From contig NZ_CP024011.1 in NCBI RefSeq assembly GCF_002688565.1, positions 992,001 through 1,056,000 on the forward strand: a DNA stretch of 64,000 nt, given 5' to 3'. This DNA is from Acinetobacter sp. LoGeW2-3 (GTDB lineage: Bacteria; Pseudomonadota; Gammaproteobacteria; Pseudomonadales; Moraxellaceae). The position numbers were made by a program, and so were the translations under genes. Of this stretch, positions 53,663-63,182 are shown one piece after another. The notes under the pieces are model-generated. The model saw only the letters and a list, made by a program, of their open reading frames with translations. It was not told where the DNA came from and searched no databases. Within the stretch, counting starts at the first letter, position 1, and every line of letters starts with the position of its first letter.

Positions 53663-54046
53663 ATGAAAAAGCTTTTAGTTGCTTTGACAATGTCTATCAG
53701 TACCTTAATGCTGACGACTGTTGCCAATGCTGCGCCGCATTTTGATGATGAACGTCATATGGATCAGCGTCATGGCCAGGGTCAAGGTAAAAAAGCTCGT
53801 GATCGTGGCGACCATGAAGACCATCGTCGCGTGCGTGAAGAACGCGGTGTAAAGCGTTTACAGCAAATGAGATGGCAACCTGGCTATGTCATGCCACAGC
53901 ACTATCGCGGTAATGGTTATAAAGTCGAATATAAAGACCACAAATTGCCAAAACCTGACCGCAAACAGCAGTGGTATAAGGTCAACAATGAATACATCCT
54001 TGTCGATTCGGATAGCAACAGCATTATTCGTAGCCTTGGACACTAA
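53663..54046 (+). CDS. RcnB-family secreted protein, paralogue 1
   Basis: A 127-residue exported protein: signal peptide cleaved near ATVANAAPHF, a His/Arg/Asp-rich charged stretch (about 26-60) and the C-terminal RcnB domain (YKVEYKDHKLPKPDRKQQWY, then EYILVDSDSNSIIRSL). RcnB of E. coli is a small periplasmic protein affecting nickel/cobalt efflux. The His-rich part could bind metal, but no efflux gene is adjacent. A paralogue follows. Confidence 0.85.
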   Translation: MKKLLVALTMSISTLMLTTVANAAPHFDDERHMDQRHGQGQGKKARDRGDHEDHRRVREERGVKRLQQMRWQPGYVMPQHYRGNGYKVEYKDHKLPKPDRKQQWYKVNNEYILVDSDSNSIIRSLGH

Positions 54047-54062
54047 ACTTTAACATCTTTAT

Positions 54063-54089
54063 AGACCCAACTTGTTTGGGTCTTTTTTA
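54063..54089 (+). terminator. Terminator between the RcnB paralogues
   Basis: AGACCCAA/TTGGGTCT with a 5-nt loop and T-run, so each paralogue has its own transcript. Confidence 0.88.
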
Positions 54090-54192
54090 TTTTGGCTCAG
54101 TGCTCATTTTTTGTTGTTAGCTAAAAAGCCTGTAATCCACTCTTATTCTTCTTTTTTTCTTCATAAATTTAACAATTCGCCTAAATTGCCCT

Positions 54193-54225
54193 CACGGTTT
54201 CTCTCTACTGATTCGCTAATTTAGT
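54193..54225 (+). promoter_or_regulatory. Shared RcnB-gene upstream element, copy 2
   Basis: CACGGTTTCTCT (54193-54204) followed by CGCTAATTTAGTC. The block ends 58 nt before the ATG, almost the same offset as copy 1, with 11 of 12 bases identical. Confidence 0.5.
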
Positions 54226-54262
54226 CTCATCGAAACGAGAATGATGAATTCAGGTGAATGCC

Positions 54263-54622
54263 ATGAAAAAAGTGTTAACAACAATCGCTTTATCCTTGAG
54301 TGCTTTAGTTGCAACTTCTGCAATGGCGGCACCACAACATGATCCACGTTATGCACCGCATAAACCGGCAGCGCATTGGGATCATAAAGATGCGAAAAAA
54401 TGGGATGACCGTCGCTATAACAACCGTGTCGTGAATCCAAGTCGTGACTGGCGTGTAGGTCAAAAACTGCCAAACCAATACGATAATCGTCGCTTTGAAG
54501 TGAGCAGCTATGAAGAACGTCGTCTGCCAAAAGCGAACAAAAACCAGCAGTGGTACAAAATCAATGGTGACTACGTACTGGTAAATGACCGTAACGACAA
54601 GATTGTTCGTATCATCAACTAA
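54263..54622 (+). CDS. RcnB-family secreted protein, paralogue 2
   Basis: A 119-residue paralogue: signal peptide ending near TSAMAAPQH, a basic and His/Trp-containing stretch, then the RcnB domain (FEVSSYEERRLPKANKNQQWYK, then DYVLVNDRNDKIVRI). The ATG at 54263 has AGGTGA upstream; a GTG three codons earlier is less likely. Separate promoter and terminator. Confidence 0.85.
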   Translation: MKKVLTTIALSLSALVATSAMAAPQHDPRYAPHKPAAHWDHKDAKKWDDRRYNNRVVNPSRDWRVGQKLPNQYDNRRFEVSSYEERRLPKANKNQQWYKINGDYVLVNDRNDKIVRIIN

Positions 54623-54650
54623 GTCCTTCTTCTTAATCTTTTCTCCATTA

Positions 54651-54681
54651 CACCTGAAGCCCGCGCTTCAGGTGTTTTTTT
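54651..54681 (+). terminator. Terminator after RcnB paralogue 2
   Basis: CACCTGAAGC/GCTTCAGGTG with a CCGC loop and T7. Confidence 0.92.
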
Positions 54682-54755
54682 ATTGCTGTACTTCCCTTCT
54701 GGCTTTTTTTAGAATCAAATTCAATTAAGTATTATTTTTTAATATAGGTCAGCGC

Positions 54756-56105
54756 ATGAATTCAGCAGAACCGTCTCTAAGCACAACTTTGCAATATGTG
54801 CATTGGTTTCGCCATTCTGCGCCCTATATCAATGCGCACCGTAACAAAACCTTCGTGATCATGTTTGATGGCGAGGCGGTGCTGCATGACAACTTCCAGC
54901 ATATTATTCACGATATTGCCCTGCTGCATTCTCTGGGGATTCATCTGATTCTAGTCCATGGTGCACGTCCGCAGATTAACCAGAATCTGGCAGCCAGTCA
55001 GATCACTACGCCTTTTCATCGTCAGCGCCGCATTACCACCCGTGAATCGTTAAGCTGTGTCATGAATGCCGTTGGTTCAATCCGCCTGCAAATTGAAGCA
55101 CTACTTTCTATGGGGCTGGCGAATTCACCGATGTATGGCGCCCGTATTGATGTAGTCTCTGGTAATTTTGTGACTGCCAAACCTTACGGAATTCGTGACG
55201 GGATTGATTTCCAGTTAACCGGTGAAGTTCGTGCTGTGGATACGGATGCGATTCAGCGTCATCTCGACAGCCACAATATTGTGGTGCTTGGATCAACCGG
55301 TTACTCCACCACGGGTGAAGTCTTTAATCTACTGGCCGAGGAAGTCGCGACCAAAACTGCGATTCACATCAAGGCAGATAAGCTGATTTTCCTGGGTAAA
55401 CAGCATGGTCTGCTCAATGCCGATGGGCAATTGCAGCGTGAAGTGCAGCCGAGCCAGCTGGATGCTTACATGATGCAGGATGCTCAAGATGTTCCATCCG
55501 AACTCACCTTGCAGCTGCGTGCTGCACAGGAAGCCTCAATGAACGGGGTGAATCGTGTGCATCTGATTTCTTATGCCCACGACGGCGCATTGCTGGAAGA
55601 ACTCTTCACCCGAGATGGTTCCGGCACCCTGATTACTGATGCACATTATGAAGATGTACGTATGGCGACTATTCAGGATGTCGGCGGCCTGATCAACCTG
55701 CTGCGCCCTTTGGAAGAAGAAGGCATTCTAGTATACCGTTCACGCGAACGTTTGGAAAATGAAATTGGACAGTTTGCGGTGATTGAGCGTGACGGGATGA
55801 TTCTGGCCTGTGCAGCGCTGTACCCTATTCCAACTGCCGGCAATGAACCCTGTTCTGCCGAAATCGCCTGTGTAGCGGTGCATCCAAGTTACCGTAAGTC
55901 CAATCGTGGCAGCCAGATTCTGAATTATCTGGAAGATAAAGCGCGCAGCATGGGGATTCAGCAACTGTTTATTCTGACCACCCGTACTGCGCACTGGTTC
56001 CTGGAACAGGGCTTTGAACAGTCCTCGGTCGAGGATCTGCCAGATGCCCGTCAGGCGCTATATAACTACCAGCGTAATTCCTTAGTTTGTAAGAAGTCAC
56101 TTTAA
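54756..56105 (+). CDS. argA: N-acetylglutamate synthase
   Basis: First step of arginine synthesis. The 449-residue protein has an N-terminal amino-acid-kinase domain (about 20-290: VIMFDGEAVLHD, LILVHGARPQI) that binds the arginine feedback inhibitor, and a C-terminal GNAT domain (about 305-440: CVAVHPSYRKSNRGSQIL, acetyl-CoA loop). This is the classical ArgA architecture. ATG at 54756. Monocistronic. Confidence 0.95.
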   Translation: MNSAEPSLSTTLQYVHWFRHSAPYINAHRNKTFVIMFDGEAVLHDNFQHIIHDIALLHSLGIHLILVHGARPQINQNLAASQITTPFHRQRRITTRESLSCVMNAVGSIRLQIEALLSMGLANSPMYGARIDVVSGNFVTAKPYGIRDGIDFQLTGEVRAVDTDAIQRHLDSHNIVVLGSTGYSTTGEVFNLLAEEVATKTAIHIKADKLIFLGKQHGLLNADGQLQREVQPSQLDAYMMQDAQDVPSELTLQLRAAQEASMNGVNRVHLISYAHDGALLEELFTRDGSGTLITDAHYEDVRMATIQDVGGLINLLRPLEEEGILVYRSRERLENEIGQFAVIERDGMILACAALYPIPTAGNEPCSAEIACVAVHPSYRKSNRGSQILNYLEDKARSMGIQQLFILTTRTAHWFLEQGFEQSSVEDLPDARQALYNYQRNSLVCKKSL

Positions 56106-56441
56106 TGTGACTTTTTATTTATCTATATATCTTATTTTTTGCTAAAGATATTTAAATTTCTCAAGCATTTATCTTAAGACTGTTTGCAGAGATTCTCATA
56201 TCGATATCTTTATATTTCATTAATAAAATTAATTATAAATTTCAAATACTTAAATTCAATAAAAATCACACTTTATGAAATCCCTAAATCACTTTTCCGC
56301 ATAAGTTTTGCGCTTTTTTATTTATCTTTTTTTCTCATTAGAAATTCCCGAATTGTTATTTTTTTTGAAAAGAAAAAACCATTAGCGTATGCCTAACTTA
56401 TCTATTCCATCTAATTGGCTTTTTGTCAGGAGTTTATATTC
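56106..56441. promoter_or_regulatory. Very AT-rich upstream region of the sulfonate operon
   Basis: No gene seen. A possible promoter is TTGAAA (56365-56370), 17 bp, TATGCC (56388-56393), about 50 nt before the first gene. The remainder is A/T-rich and may carry activator sites (CysB or Cbl type in relatives), but I cannot assign one. Confidence 0.3.
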
Positions 56442-57401
56442 ATGCGCCAATCTACGATTAAATTCATCGCAAAAACAGCAGCTTTAAGTACTGCTATTGC
56501 TGGCGTGATGTTGCTCACTGGCTGCTCTAAAAAAGAAGAAAGCGTAACGCTGAATATCGGCTTCCAGAAATATGGTGTACTTCCTATCTTGAAAGAACGC
56601 GGCACTTTGGAAACTTCATTAAAAGAACAAGGCGTAAATGTGAAATGGGTTGAATTCCCAGCCGGTCCACAGTTACTTGAAGGTCTGAATGTCGGCAGTG
56701 TGTCTTTTGGTGAAGCGGGTGAAGCACCACCAATCTTTGCTCAGGCAGCCAACTCAAATCTGGTTTACGTGGCAAACCAGCCTGAAGCACCAAAAGCAGA
56801 AGCCTTAATCGTACAAAAAGATTCAAACATTCAGTCCGTACAAGACCTGAAAGGCAAACGTGTGGCACTAAATAAAGGCTCAAACGTTCATTACTTACTC
56901 TTAAAAGTTCTTGAAGCCAATAATCTGAAACTCAGCGATATCGAAGTGGTGTATCTGCCACCTTCTGATGCCCGTGCAGCCTTTGAACGTGGTGCAGTTG
57001 ATGCCTGGGTCATCTGGGATCCGTTCTTCGCAGCAGCAGAACATCAGATTGGTGCACGTGTGATTGCAACCGGTGACAACGTAGTGAGTAACCACCAGTT
57101 CTACCTGGCAGATCGTAAGTTTGCTGAAGCAAATCCACAGATTATTGAAGCCGTAGTGAATGAGTTGAACCTGACCACTGAATGGGTATCTAGCCATCAG
57201 GATGAAGCAGCGAAACTCCTAGAAAAACCAACAGGTCTGGCATTTGACGTATTGAAAACTTCAATTTCACGTATGGGCTTTGGGGTAAAACCATTATCTA
57301 CAGACGTGATTCAAAAACAACAACAGGTGGCTGATGCCTTCTATGGCCAGCAACTGATTCCAGCAAAACTTAATATTCAATCAGCAGTTTTAACGAAGTA
57401 A
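56442..57401 (+). CDS. Aliphatic sulfonate ABC transporter substrate-binding lipoprotein
   Basis: SsuA-type binding protein of 319 residues with lipobox LTGC, so membrane-anchored. The SsuA/NrtA pattern is clear: GFQKYGVLPILKERG, WVEFPAGPQLLEGLNVGSV, LKGKRVALNKGSNVHYLL and ERGAVDAWVIWDPFFAAAE. It is a paralogue of the next gene. The ATG at 56442 has AGGAG upstream. First gene of a five-gene sulfonate-sulfur operon. Confidence 0.88.
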   Translation: MRQSTIKFIAKTAALSTAIAGVMLLTGCSKKEESVTLNIGFQKYGVLPILKERGTLETSLKEQGVNVKWVEFPAGPQLLEGLNVGSVSFGEAGEAPPIFAQAANSNLVYVANQPEAPKAEALIVQKDSNIQSVQDLKGKRVALNKGSNVHYLLLKVLEANNLKLSDIEVVYLPPSDARAAFERGAVDAWVIWDPFFAAAEHQIGARVIATGDNVVSNHQFYLADRKFAEANPQIIEAVVNELNLTTEWVSSHQDEAAKLLEKPTGLAFDVLKTSISRMGFGVKPLSTDVIQKQQQVADAFYGQQLIPAKLNIQSAVLTK

Positions 57402-57426
57402 ATCATAGGACAATTTAGGGGATTTA

Positions 57427-58422
57427 ATGATGACTCAACATCAGCTATACAACAAAGCAATCACATGGTTCAAGACATCCAGTCATGGCATGAATGCCGC
57501 ATTAGTTGCTTGTGCGATGTTGGGTTCAAGTGCCGCTTGGGCAGTTGATCCGTCAGTGAAACAGCTTCGTGTAGGCTATCAAAAAGCATCTGTGAACCTG
57601 GTCATTGCACAGCAGCAAAAGCTTTTTGAAAAGGAATTTCCAAACGCAAAAATCAGCTGGAATGAATTTCCTGGTGGTCCACAAATTTTAGAAGCATTGG
57701 CTGTAGGTTCTATTGATATTGGTGCAACTGGAGATACCCCACCTGTCTACGCTCAAGCAGGCAATAAACCATTGCATTATTTTGCTTATGAAACTGCAAA
57801 ACCTTTAGCTTCTGCCATTCTGGTACAAAACAATTCCAAAATTACCAAGCTGAGCCAGCTCAAAGGTAAACGTGTCGGCGTACACCGCGGTTCGAGCTCA
57901 CATTATTTACTGGTGCAGGCAGTACGCAAGGCAGGTTTGCAATGGACTGACATCCAGCCAATCTGGTTAAGCCCTGCTGATGCACGTGCAGCTTTCCAGA
58001 AAGGTGCGATTGATGCTTGGGCAATTTGGGATCCGTACTATGCAGCAGCACAAGTAGAAGATAAAGCAAGAGTTTTATCTTCGGGTAAAGGCTTAAGTCC
58101 AAATTACACCTTCTATCTAGCTTCAGAAAATTTAATCAAAAATCATCCACAAGCATTAAAAGGCATTATCAAGCAGGTTAATGTTGCGGATAAATGGGTA
58201 CAAAGCCACAAGGCTGAAACTGCAAGCATTTTTGCGCAAAGTACCGGTCTAAAACCAGTGGTCAGCCAGACCTTTATCCAGCGTCGACCTAATCCATCTG
58301 GTGCGGCACCGCTCACCAAGAAAGTGATTGCCGATCAGCAAGAACTCGCAAACCGTTTCAGTGAACTCAAGATCATTCCGAAATCTATCAATATTCAGCA
58401 AGCCGTTTGGGCAGGCAAATAA
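57427..58422 (+). CDS. ssuA: Periplasmic sulfonate-binding protein SsuA
   Basis: A second SsuA of 331 residues, with an N-terminal signal region ending near SSAAWAVDP and no lipobox, so soluble in the periplasm. It shares blocks with the lipoprotein upstream ([55 protein letters not shown]). Two tandem ATGs at 57427 and 57430 follow GGGG. Divergence from paralogue 1 suggests different sulfonate preferences. Confidence 0.9.
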   Translation: MMTQHQLYNKAITWFKTSSHGMNAALVACAMLGSSAAWAVDPSVKQLRVGYQKASVNLVIAQQQKLFEKEFPNAKISWNEFPGGPQILEALAVGSIDIGATGDTPPVYAQAGNKPLHYFAYETAKPLASAILVQNNSKITKLSQLKGKRVGVHRGSSSHYLLVQAVRKAGLQWTDIQPIWLSPADARAAFQKGAIDAWAIWDPYYAAAQVEDKARVLSSGKGLSPNYTFYLASENLIKNHPQALKGIIKQVNVADKWVQSHKAETASIFAQSTGLKPVVSQTFIQRRPNPSGAAPLTKKVIADQQELANRFSELKIIPKSINIQQAVWAGK

Positions 58423-58438
58423 TCTAAGGATCAAAGAC

Positions 58439-59614
58439 ATGAAAATTTTCTGGTTTATCCCAACACATGGCGACAGCCGCTACCTAGGTACCAGCAAAGG
58501 CGCACGCCAGGTGGATCATGCCTACATGAAGCAGATTGCTGTTGCGGTCGATAACCTGGGCTATGAAGGTGTCCTGATTCCAACAGGCCGTTCATGTGAA
58601 GATCCATGGTTAACAGCAGCCAGCCTGATTGACGCAACTAAAAAATTAAAATTCCTGGTTGCGCTACGTCCTGGCGTAACCACTCCTGCCCTGACTGCAC
58701 GTATGGCAGCAACTTTTGACCGTCTGTCTGGTGGACGTGTATTACTCAACCTGGTCACTGGTGGTGATGAGCAGGAACTGAAAGGCGATGGTGTGTATGA
58801 AGATCACGAAACTCGCTACAAGACTGCTGCTGAATATACGACGATCTGGCGTGAAATCCTGAAACGCTCTCACACTGGTGAAAGTTTCACTTTCCACGGC
58901 GAACGCTTAAGTGTAGATGATGCCAAATTACTCTATCCACCAATCCAAGAACCCCATCCTCCACTATGGTTTGGTGGTTCTTCAGATGCTGCGATTGAAC
59001 TGGCAACAGATCAGGTTGACACTTACCTGACTTGGGGTGAACCACCTGCCGCAGTGAAAGAAAAAATTGAAAATGTGCGTGCCAAAGCTGCAGCGAAAGG
59101 CCGTAAATTAACTTACGGTATCCGCTTACACGTCATTGTTCGTGAAACCAATGAAGAAGCATGGAAAGCAGCAGAAGAGCTGATCCAATATGTAGATGAT
59201 GCAACCATTGCAGCAGCTCAAGCAAAATTCAAGACTATGGATTCTGTCGGTCAGCGTCGTATGGCTGAACTGCATAATGGCGACCGTACTAAGTTAGAAG
59301 TATCTCCGAACCTTTGGGCAGGTGTAGGTCTGGTACGTGGTGGCGCAGGTACAGCACTAGTGGGCGATCCAGAAACTGTTGCAGCACGTATTCAAGAATA
59401 TGCTGACCTAGGTATCGATACCTTCATCTTCTCTGGCTACCCACACCTGGAAGAATCAATCCGTTTTGCGGAACTGGTATTCCCTCTGCTACCACTTGAA
59501 ACCCAGAAAAAATTGACTCAGCCAAACCTGACTGGTCCATTCGGTGAGATTGTGGCAAATAACTACACTCCAGATGAGAACAAAAAGGCTGCGAGTGTTC
59601 AGGAGCCAGCTTAA
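58439..59614 (+). CDS. ssuD: FMNH2-dependent alkanesulfonate monooxygenase
   Basis: Releases sulfite from alkanesulfonates. The 391-residue luciferase-fold protein has [17 protein letters not shown], the RPG-containing ALRPGVTTP, and [16 protein letters not shown]. The ATG at 58439 (AAGG upstream) is used; a long upstream frame overlaps ssuA. It needs a separate NAD(P)H:FMN reductase (SsuE), which is not in this operon. The stop overlaps the ssuC start (TAATG). Confidence 0.95.
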   Translation: MKIFWFIPTHGDSRYLGTSKGARQVDHAYMKQIAVAVDNLGYEGVLIPTGRSCEDPWLTAASLIDATKKLKFLVALRPGVTTPALTARMAATFDRLSGGRVLLNLVTGGDEQELKGDGVYEDHETRYKTAAEYTTIWREILKRSHTGESFTFHGERLSVDDAKLLYPPIQEPHPPLWFGGSSDAAIELATDQVDTYLTWGEPPAAVKEKIENVRAKAAAKGRKLTYGIRLHVIVRETNEEAWKAAEELIQYVDDATIAAAQAKFKTMDSVGQRRMAELHNGDRTKLEVSPNLWAGVGLVRGGAGTALVGDPETVAARIQEYADLGIDTFIFSGYPHLEESIRFAELVFPLLPLETQKKLTQPNLTGPFGEIVANNYTPDENKKAASVQEPA

Positions 59615-60429
59615 TGTCAAAAGTCGTTTCTGTTGAAACCCTCGCAGAAAAGAAGGTTTCACGTGGAACACAGCTCGGGCAGCGTTTGCTGCCCTGGTTA
59701 GTTCCCATTGGATTAATTTTTATCTGGCAGATTGCGTCAAGTACTGGTCTGCTGGAAAGCCGCATTTTACCAGCACCGAGTGCCGTTGTAGTCGCATTCT
59801 GGAACCTGTTAATGAGTGGCGAACTCTGGACCCACGTGCAAGTCAGTGCTGGTCGTGCCATTAGTGGTCTATTGGTGGGCGGTGGTTTAGGTCTGCTTTT
59901 GGGCTTATTAAATGGTTCATCTAAAACCGCCTCTACCCTGCTCGATACCACTTTACAAATGATCCGTAATATCCCAGCTTTAGCCTTAATTCCACTGGTG
60001 ATTTTATGGTTCGGTATCGATGAATCAGCCAAGCTGTTTCTGGTCGCGATTGGTGTGTTCTTCCCGATCTATATCAATACCTATCACGGTATTCGTTCAG
60101 TCGATCCACAGTTGATCGAAATGGGTAAAAGCTATGGCCTGACCCGCTGGCAGCTATATAAAGAAATCATTCTGCCAGGTGCAATGCCTTCGATTCTGGT
60201 GGGCTTACGTTTTTCACTCGGTCTGGTATGGGTACTGCTGATTGTGGCTGAAACCATTTCTGCACAGTCTGGCATTGGTTATATGACCATGAACGCGCGT
60301 GAATTCCTGCAAACAGATGTAGTCCTAGTCGGTATTTTACTGTATGCCCTACTCGGCAAACTGGCAGATGTTCTGGCAGTTGCTTTGGAACGTTTCCTGC
60401 TGCGCTGGCATGCTGGCTATCAAAAATAA
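59614..60429 (+). CDS. ssuC: Sulfonate ABC transporter permease
   Basis: A 271-residue BPD-type permease with six helices. The EAA-type loop is EMGKSYGLTRWQLYKEIILPGAMPS. The N-terminal 25 residues are a charged cytoplasmic tail. Coupled to ssuD by a one-base overlap. It pairs with SsuB and receives substrate from either binding protein. Confidence 0.94.
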   Translation: MSKVVSVETLAEKKVSRGTQLGQRLLPWLVPIGLIFIWQIASSTGLLESRILPAPSAVVVAFWNLLMSGELWTHVQVSAGRAISGLLVGGGLGLLLGLLNGSSKTASTLLDTTLQMIRNIPALALIPLVILWFGIDESAKLFLVAIGVFFPIYINTYHGIRSVDPQLIEMGKSYGLTRWQLYKEIILPGAMPSILVGLRFSLGLVWVLLIVAETISAQSGIGYMTMNAREFLQTDVVLVGILLYALLGKLADVLAVALERFLLRWHAGYQK

Positions 60430-60453
60430 CTGAATAATATTGAGGAGCATGTG

Positions 60454-61260
60454 ATGACTGATCTCAGCTTAGGGCGTCTCGCCAATGACCAAACTGCACC
60501 ACAAGACTATGCTGCGGCAGATATCGATCCCCATGCAGTCATCGGTGCCGAAATCATTATTGAACAGCTGCACAAGTTCTATGGCTCGGTTAAGGTTCTC
60601 GAAGATCTGGACCTGCATATTCAGCCGGGTGAGTTTCTAGCGATTGTTGGTCGCAGTGGCTGTGGTAAAAGTACTCTACTACGTCTGATTGCCGATCTGG
60701 AACAACAGAGCTACGGCGAAATCAAATTCAAGTCGGCGCGTCATATCCGTGAAGGCATTACCGCAGATGATATCCGGGTGATGTTCCAGGATCCACGTCT
60801 ACTGCCATGGCGTAGCATTGAACAGAATGTGCAACTGGGTTTGCCAAAAGAGCAACATGCCAATGCCTCCAGCATGCTGGAAAAAGTGGGCTTAAAGGAA
60901 AAAGCAGGACTATGGCCATCGCAGCTCTCTGGCGGTCAGCGTCAGCGTACTGCTCTGGCACGTGCCCTATCCCATAAGCCACGTATCTTGCTGTTAGATG
61001 AACCACTGGGTGCGCTGGATGCCCTGACCCGTCTCGACATGCAGAATCTGATTGAAAAGTTATGGACTGAACAGGGCTTCACTGCCATTTTAGTGACCCA
61101 TGATGTCAGTGAAGCTGTACAACTTGCAGACCGTATTATCCTGCTGGATAAAGGCCATATTGCCAAAGAGTTCCGTGTGGATCTTCCACGCCCCCGTCAG
61201 AAAGGAGTCCAGTTTGCTGAACTGGAGCAGCAAGTCTTGAATGCTGTATTGGCAACCTAA
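60454..61260 (+). CDS. ssuB: Sulfonate ABC transporter ATP-binding protein
   Basis: A 268-residue ATPase with Walker [10 protein letters not shown], signature LSGGQRQR and Walker [12 protein letters not shown], followed by [16 protein letters not shown] 35-residue N-terminal extension precedes the core. The ATG at 60454 with AGGAG upstream is preferred over GTG 60451. Last gene of the operon. Confidence 0.94.
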   Translation: MTDLSLGRLANDQTAPQDYAAADIDPHAVIGAEIIIEQLHKFYGSVKVLEDLDLHIQPGEFLAIVGRSGCGKSTLLRLIADLEQQSYGEIKFKSARHIREGITADDIRVMFQDPRLLPWRSIEQNVQLGLPKEQHANASSMLEKVGLKEKAGLWPSQLSGGQRQRTALARALSHKPRILLLDEPLGALDALTRLDMQNLIEKLWTEQGFTAILVTHDVSEAVQLADRIILLDKGHIAKEFRVDLPRPRQKGVQFAELEQQVLNAVLAT

Positions 61261-61267
61261 AGAAATC

Positions 61268-61300
61268 AAACCCGGATTTAGAATCCGGGTTTTTATTTTT
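61268..61300 (+). terminator. Terminator after ssuB
   Basis: AAACCCGGATT/AATCCGGGTTT with a TAG loop and T-rich tail. Confidence 0.92.
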
Positions 61301-61532
61301 GATAGTTGGATATTTCATGAAATTTCATCATGATTAAAACGACAATCAAGCTTAAATATAAAATGTGATGAATTTGGCATTTAGCAAATTAACTTCTCTA
61401 TAATGAAAGACTTCAAAATAATTTAAGTCTTTTCAAAAGCTTGATTTTTATACTGAGATTCGCTAGTTTCCTAGAGATTACATAGTTGATCTACAGAATA
61501 AATCATCATTATTCAAAAAATTAGACTTCTAC

Positions 61533-61544
61533 TTTGTGCACAAA
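61533..61544. promoter_or_regulatory. Palindromic operator candidate before the RutR-like gene
   Basis: TTTGTGCACAAA is a perfect 12-bp palindrome. A likely -10, TACAAT, lies at 61560-61565, so a bound repressor would cover the -35 region. Autoregulation by the TetR-type protein is an inference. The rest of 61301-61602 is AT-rich with no gene seen. Confidence 0.45.
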
Positions 61545-61602
61545 TCTGATGATTTGCCGTACAATTCAATATTCCCCTTTTTTAATTGTTTTTATATTGC
61601 TG

Positions 61603-62229
61603 ATGGAACAAAAAAAGAGTACTCAAAAGCGCAACCAGCTGCTCAGTGCCGCTCTAGACGTTTTTTCCCTATATGGTTTTAGTGGGGCAAGTCTGGACGA
61701 AATCGCACAAATTGCAGAAATGCATAAATCCAATATTTTCTATTACTATGAAAATAAAGAAGCTCTCTATGTAGAGGTGTTAACTACGGTTCTACAAAAG
61801 TGGCTTGCACCATTGCAAACGCTTGAAGCCGAGCTTGAACCGGAAGAAGCGATCACCAATTATCTGATGCAGAAAATTGAAGTGTCACGCACGCAACCGA
61901 AAGCCTCTCGTCTGTTCGCATTGGAAGTCATTCAAGGTGCACCACATATTCTTGAGATTCTGAAAGGTCCACTGAAGAAATTGGTAAAACGTAAAGCCAA
62001 AGTCATCAGTAACTGGCAGGAACAAGGCAAGATTTCTAAAGATATCGACCCTGAACTGCTGATCCTGAATATCTGGGCAGTGACACAGAACTATGCCGAC
62101 TTCGCCACCCAGATGGAAATGGTGACCGGCAAAACTCTGCGCAACCGCAGCATGCAGCAGCGTGTAATTCAACATACGGTGCACATGATGCTTTACGGCG
62201 TAATACCGCGCCCTGAACAAAACGCATAA
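61603..62229 (+). CDS. rutR: TetR-family regulator, RutR-like
   Basis: A 208-residue regulator. HTH: SLDEIAQIAEMHKSNIFYYYENKEALY. The C-terminal domain has EVSRTQPKASRLFALEVIQGAPHI and WAVTQNYADFATQMEMVTGKTL, the RutR blocks. E. coli RutR senses uracil/thymine and controls pyrimidine and purine catabolism. No rut genes are near; it follows the sulfonate operon but has its own promoter region. The ATG at 61603 begins the family N-terminus; upstream in-frame starts add a hydrophobic leader. Confidence 0.82.
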   Translation: MEQKKSTQKRNQLLSAALDVFSLYGFSGASLDEIAQIAEMHKSNIFYYYENKEALYVEVLTTVLQKWLAPLQTLEAELEPEEAITNYLMQKIEVSRTQPKASRLFALEVIQGAPHILEILKGPLKKLVKRKAKVISNWQEQGKISKDIDPELLILNIWAVTQNYADFATQMEMVTGKTLRNRSMQQRVIQHTVHMMLYGVIPRPEQNA

Positions 62230-62286
62230 GTTTTGCTTGGCATACGACCATAGTGATTATGGCCGCCAAACCGGTCTTTGACCTTA

Positions 62287-62850
62287 TTATTTTAACATCT
62301 GATATAAAAACAACAGTTTTTGAGCGCCTAACAATAAGTTTTCCTCCCAGTCGAGATGCGCTGTGTCATTGGCACCATCGGTAATGTATTTCACAGAAAT
62401 CAGGCGTACACCGAGTTTCTTGCATACCTTGGCCAGTGCATAGCCTTCCATGTCGACCAGTTGGCAGGGCACTTTCGGTTGTCCTGTTTCGAAGCTATCC
62501 CCGGTTCCGCAAATCCCCTTAGGCAAATGATCAAAGAAAGGCTCAAGCTCAATTGCTCCCGGGAAATGCTGATCCATGGGTGTTACCCCGACTTCAAAAC
62601 CGAGGGGTGATACATCCATATCTCGCTGTACGAACTGACTCACTTCGACCAGCGCATGCGCATCAAAATGTGAACTGCCTGCCGTACCCAGGTTCAATAA
62701 CGTCTTGCAACCGGTTTTCTGAATCACGTCAAAGGCCTTAAAGGCTGCATTCACCTTACCAATGCCGCTGTAATGCACATCAATGCCTTCTGCTTCAAAT
62801 AAGCCTTTGGATTCATTCGGTAAGGCCATGATCAGTGCATGTTCAGACAT
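62287..62850 (-). CDS. Nucleoside phosphorylase superfamily protein (MTA/SAH nucleosidase-like)
   Basis: A 187-residue protein, shorter than typical Pfs (about 230). It keeps the nucleosidase pattern MALPNES, GIGKVNAA (ligand glycine loop), LNLGTAGS, VDMEGYALAKVC with the purine-site Glu, and ITDGAND with the catalytic Asp. The C-terminal part is compressed. The substrate could be methylthioadenosine or another nucleoside. ATG at 62850. Converges with the RutR-like gene. Confidence 0.8.
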   Translation of the reverse strand: MSEHALIMALPNESKGLFEAEGIDVHYSGIGKVNAAFKAFDVIQKTGCKTLLNLGTAGSSHFDAHALVEVSQFVQRDMDVSPLGFEVGVTPMDQHFPGAIELEPFFDHLPKGICGTGDSFETGQPKVPCQLVDMEGYALAKVCKKLGVRLISVKYITDGANDTAHLDWEENLLLGAQKLLFLYQMLK

Positions 62851-63182
62851 CGGATTTTCACTTTAATTTTAAAATAACCAGATTATTAAAAGATAAACAC
62901 GTCAGCGCTGCAAATGAAAAATCGATTTCTGCTCTGTAGAAAATGATCTCTCCTACTGACTAGAAGTCGTATTTAAACTGTCAGCAAAGTAGAAATATCT
63001 CAGATTTGAGGAATAGAAAAGAAAGAAGAATTATTGATTAATTTTTATTTCATTCAGCTGATTAAGCTTCTGGCTTAAGATTTTCCAGTAAAAGATATTG
63101 CATAAAAACACAACAACAAGACGAAACCTAAAGATTATGGCAATATATAGCCTCTTCGAATTTCCAAGCACCTGATTCGCCC
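62851..63182. other. Gene-free stretch upstream of ribF
   Basis: Divergent promoter region for the nucleosidase-like gene and ribF. AT-rich; I see no gene, terminator or confident promoter in it. Confidence 0.5.

Noticed and set aside
56184..56396. 70-residue Lys/Ile/Phe-rich frame upstream of the sulfonate operon
   Set aside because: Composition reflects AT-rich DNA; it overlaps the likely promoter.
59424..60032. 202-residue minus-strand frame antisense to ssuD and ssuC
   Set aside because: Antisense shadow; the ssu genes have full family motifs.
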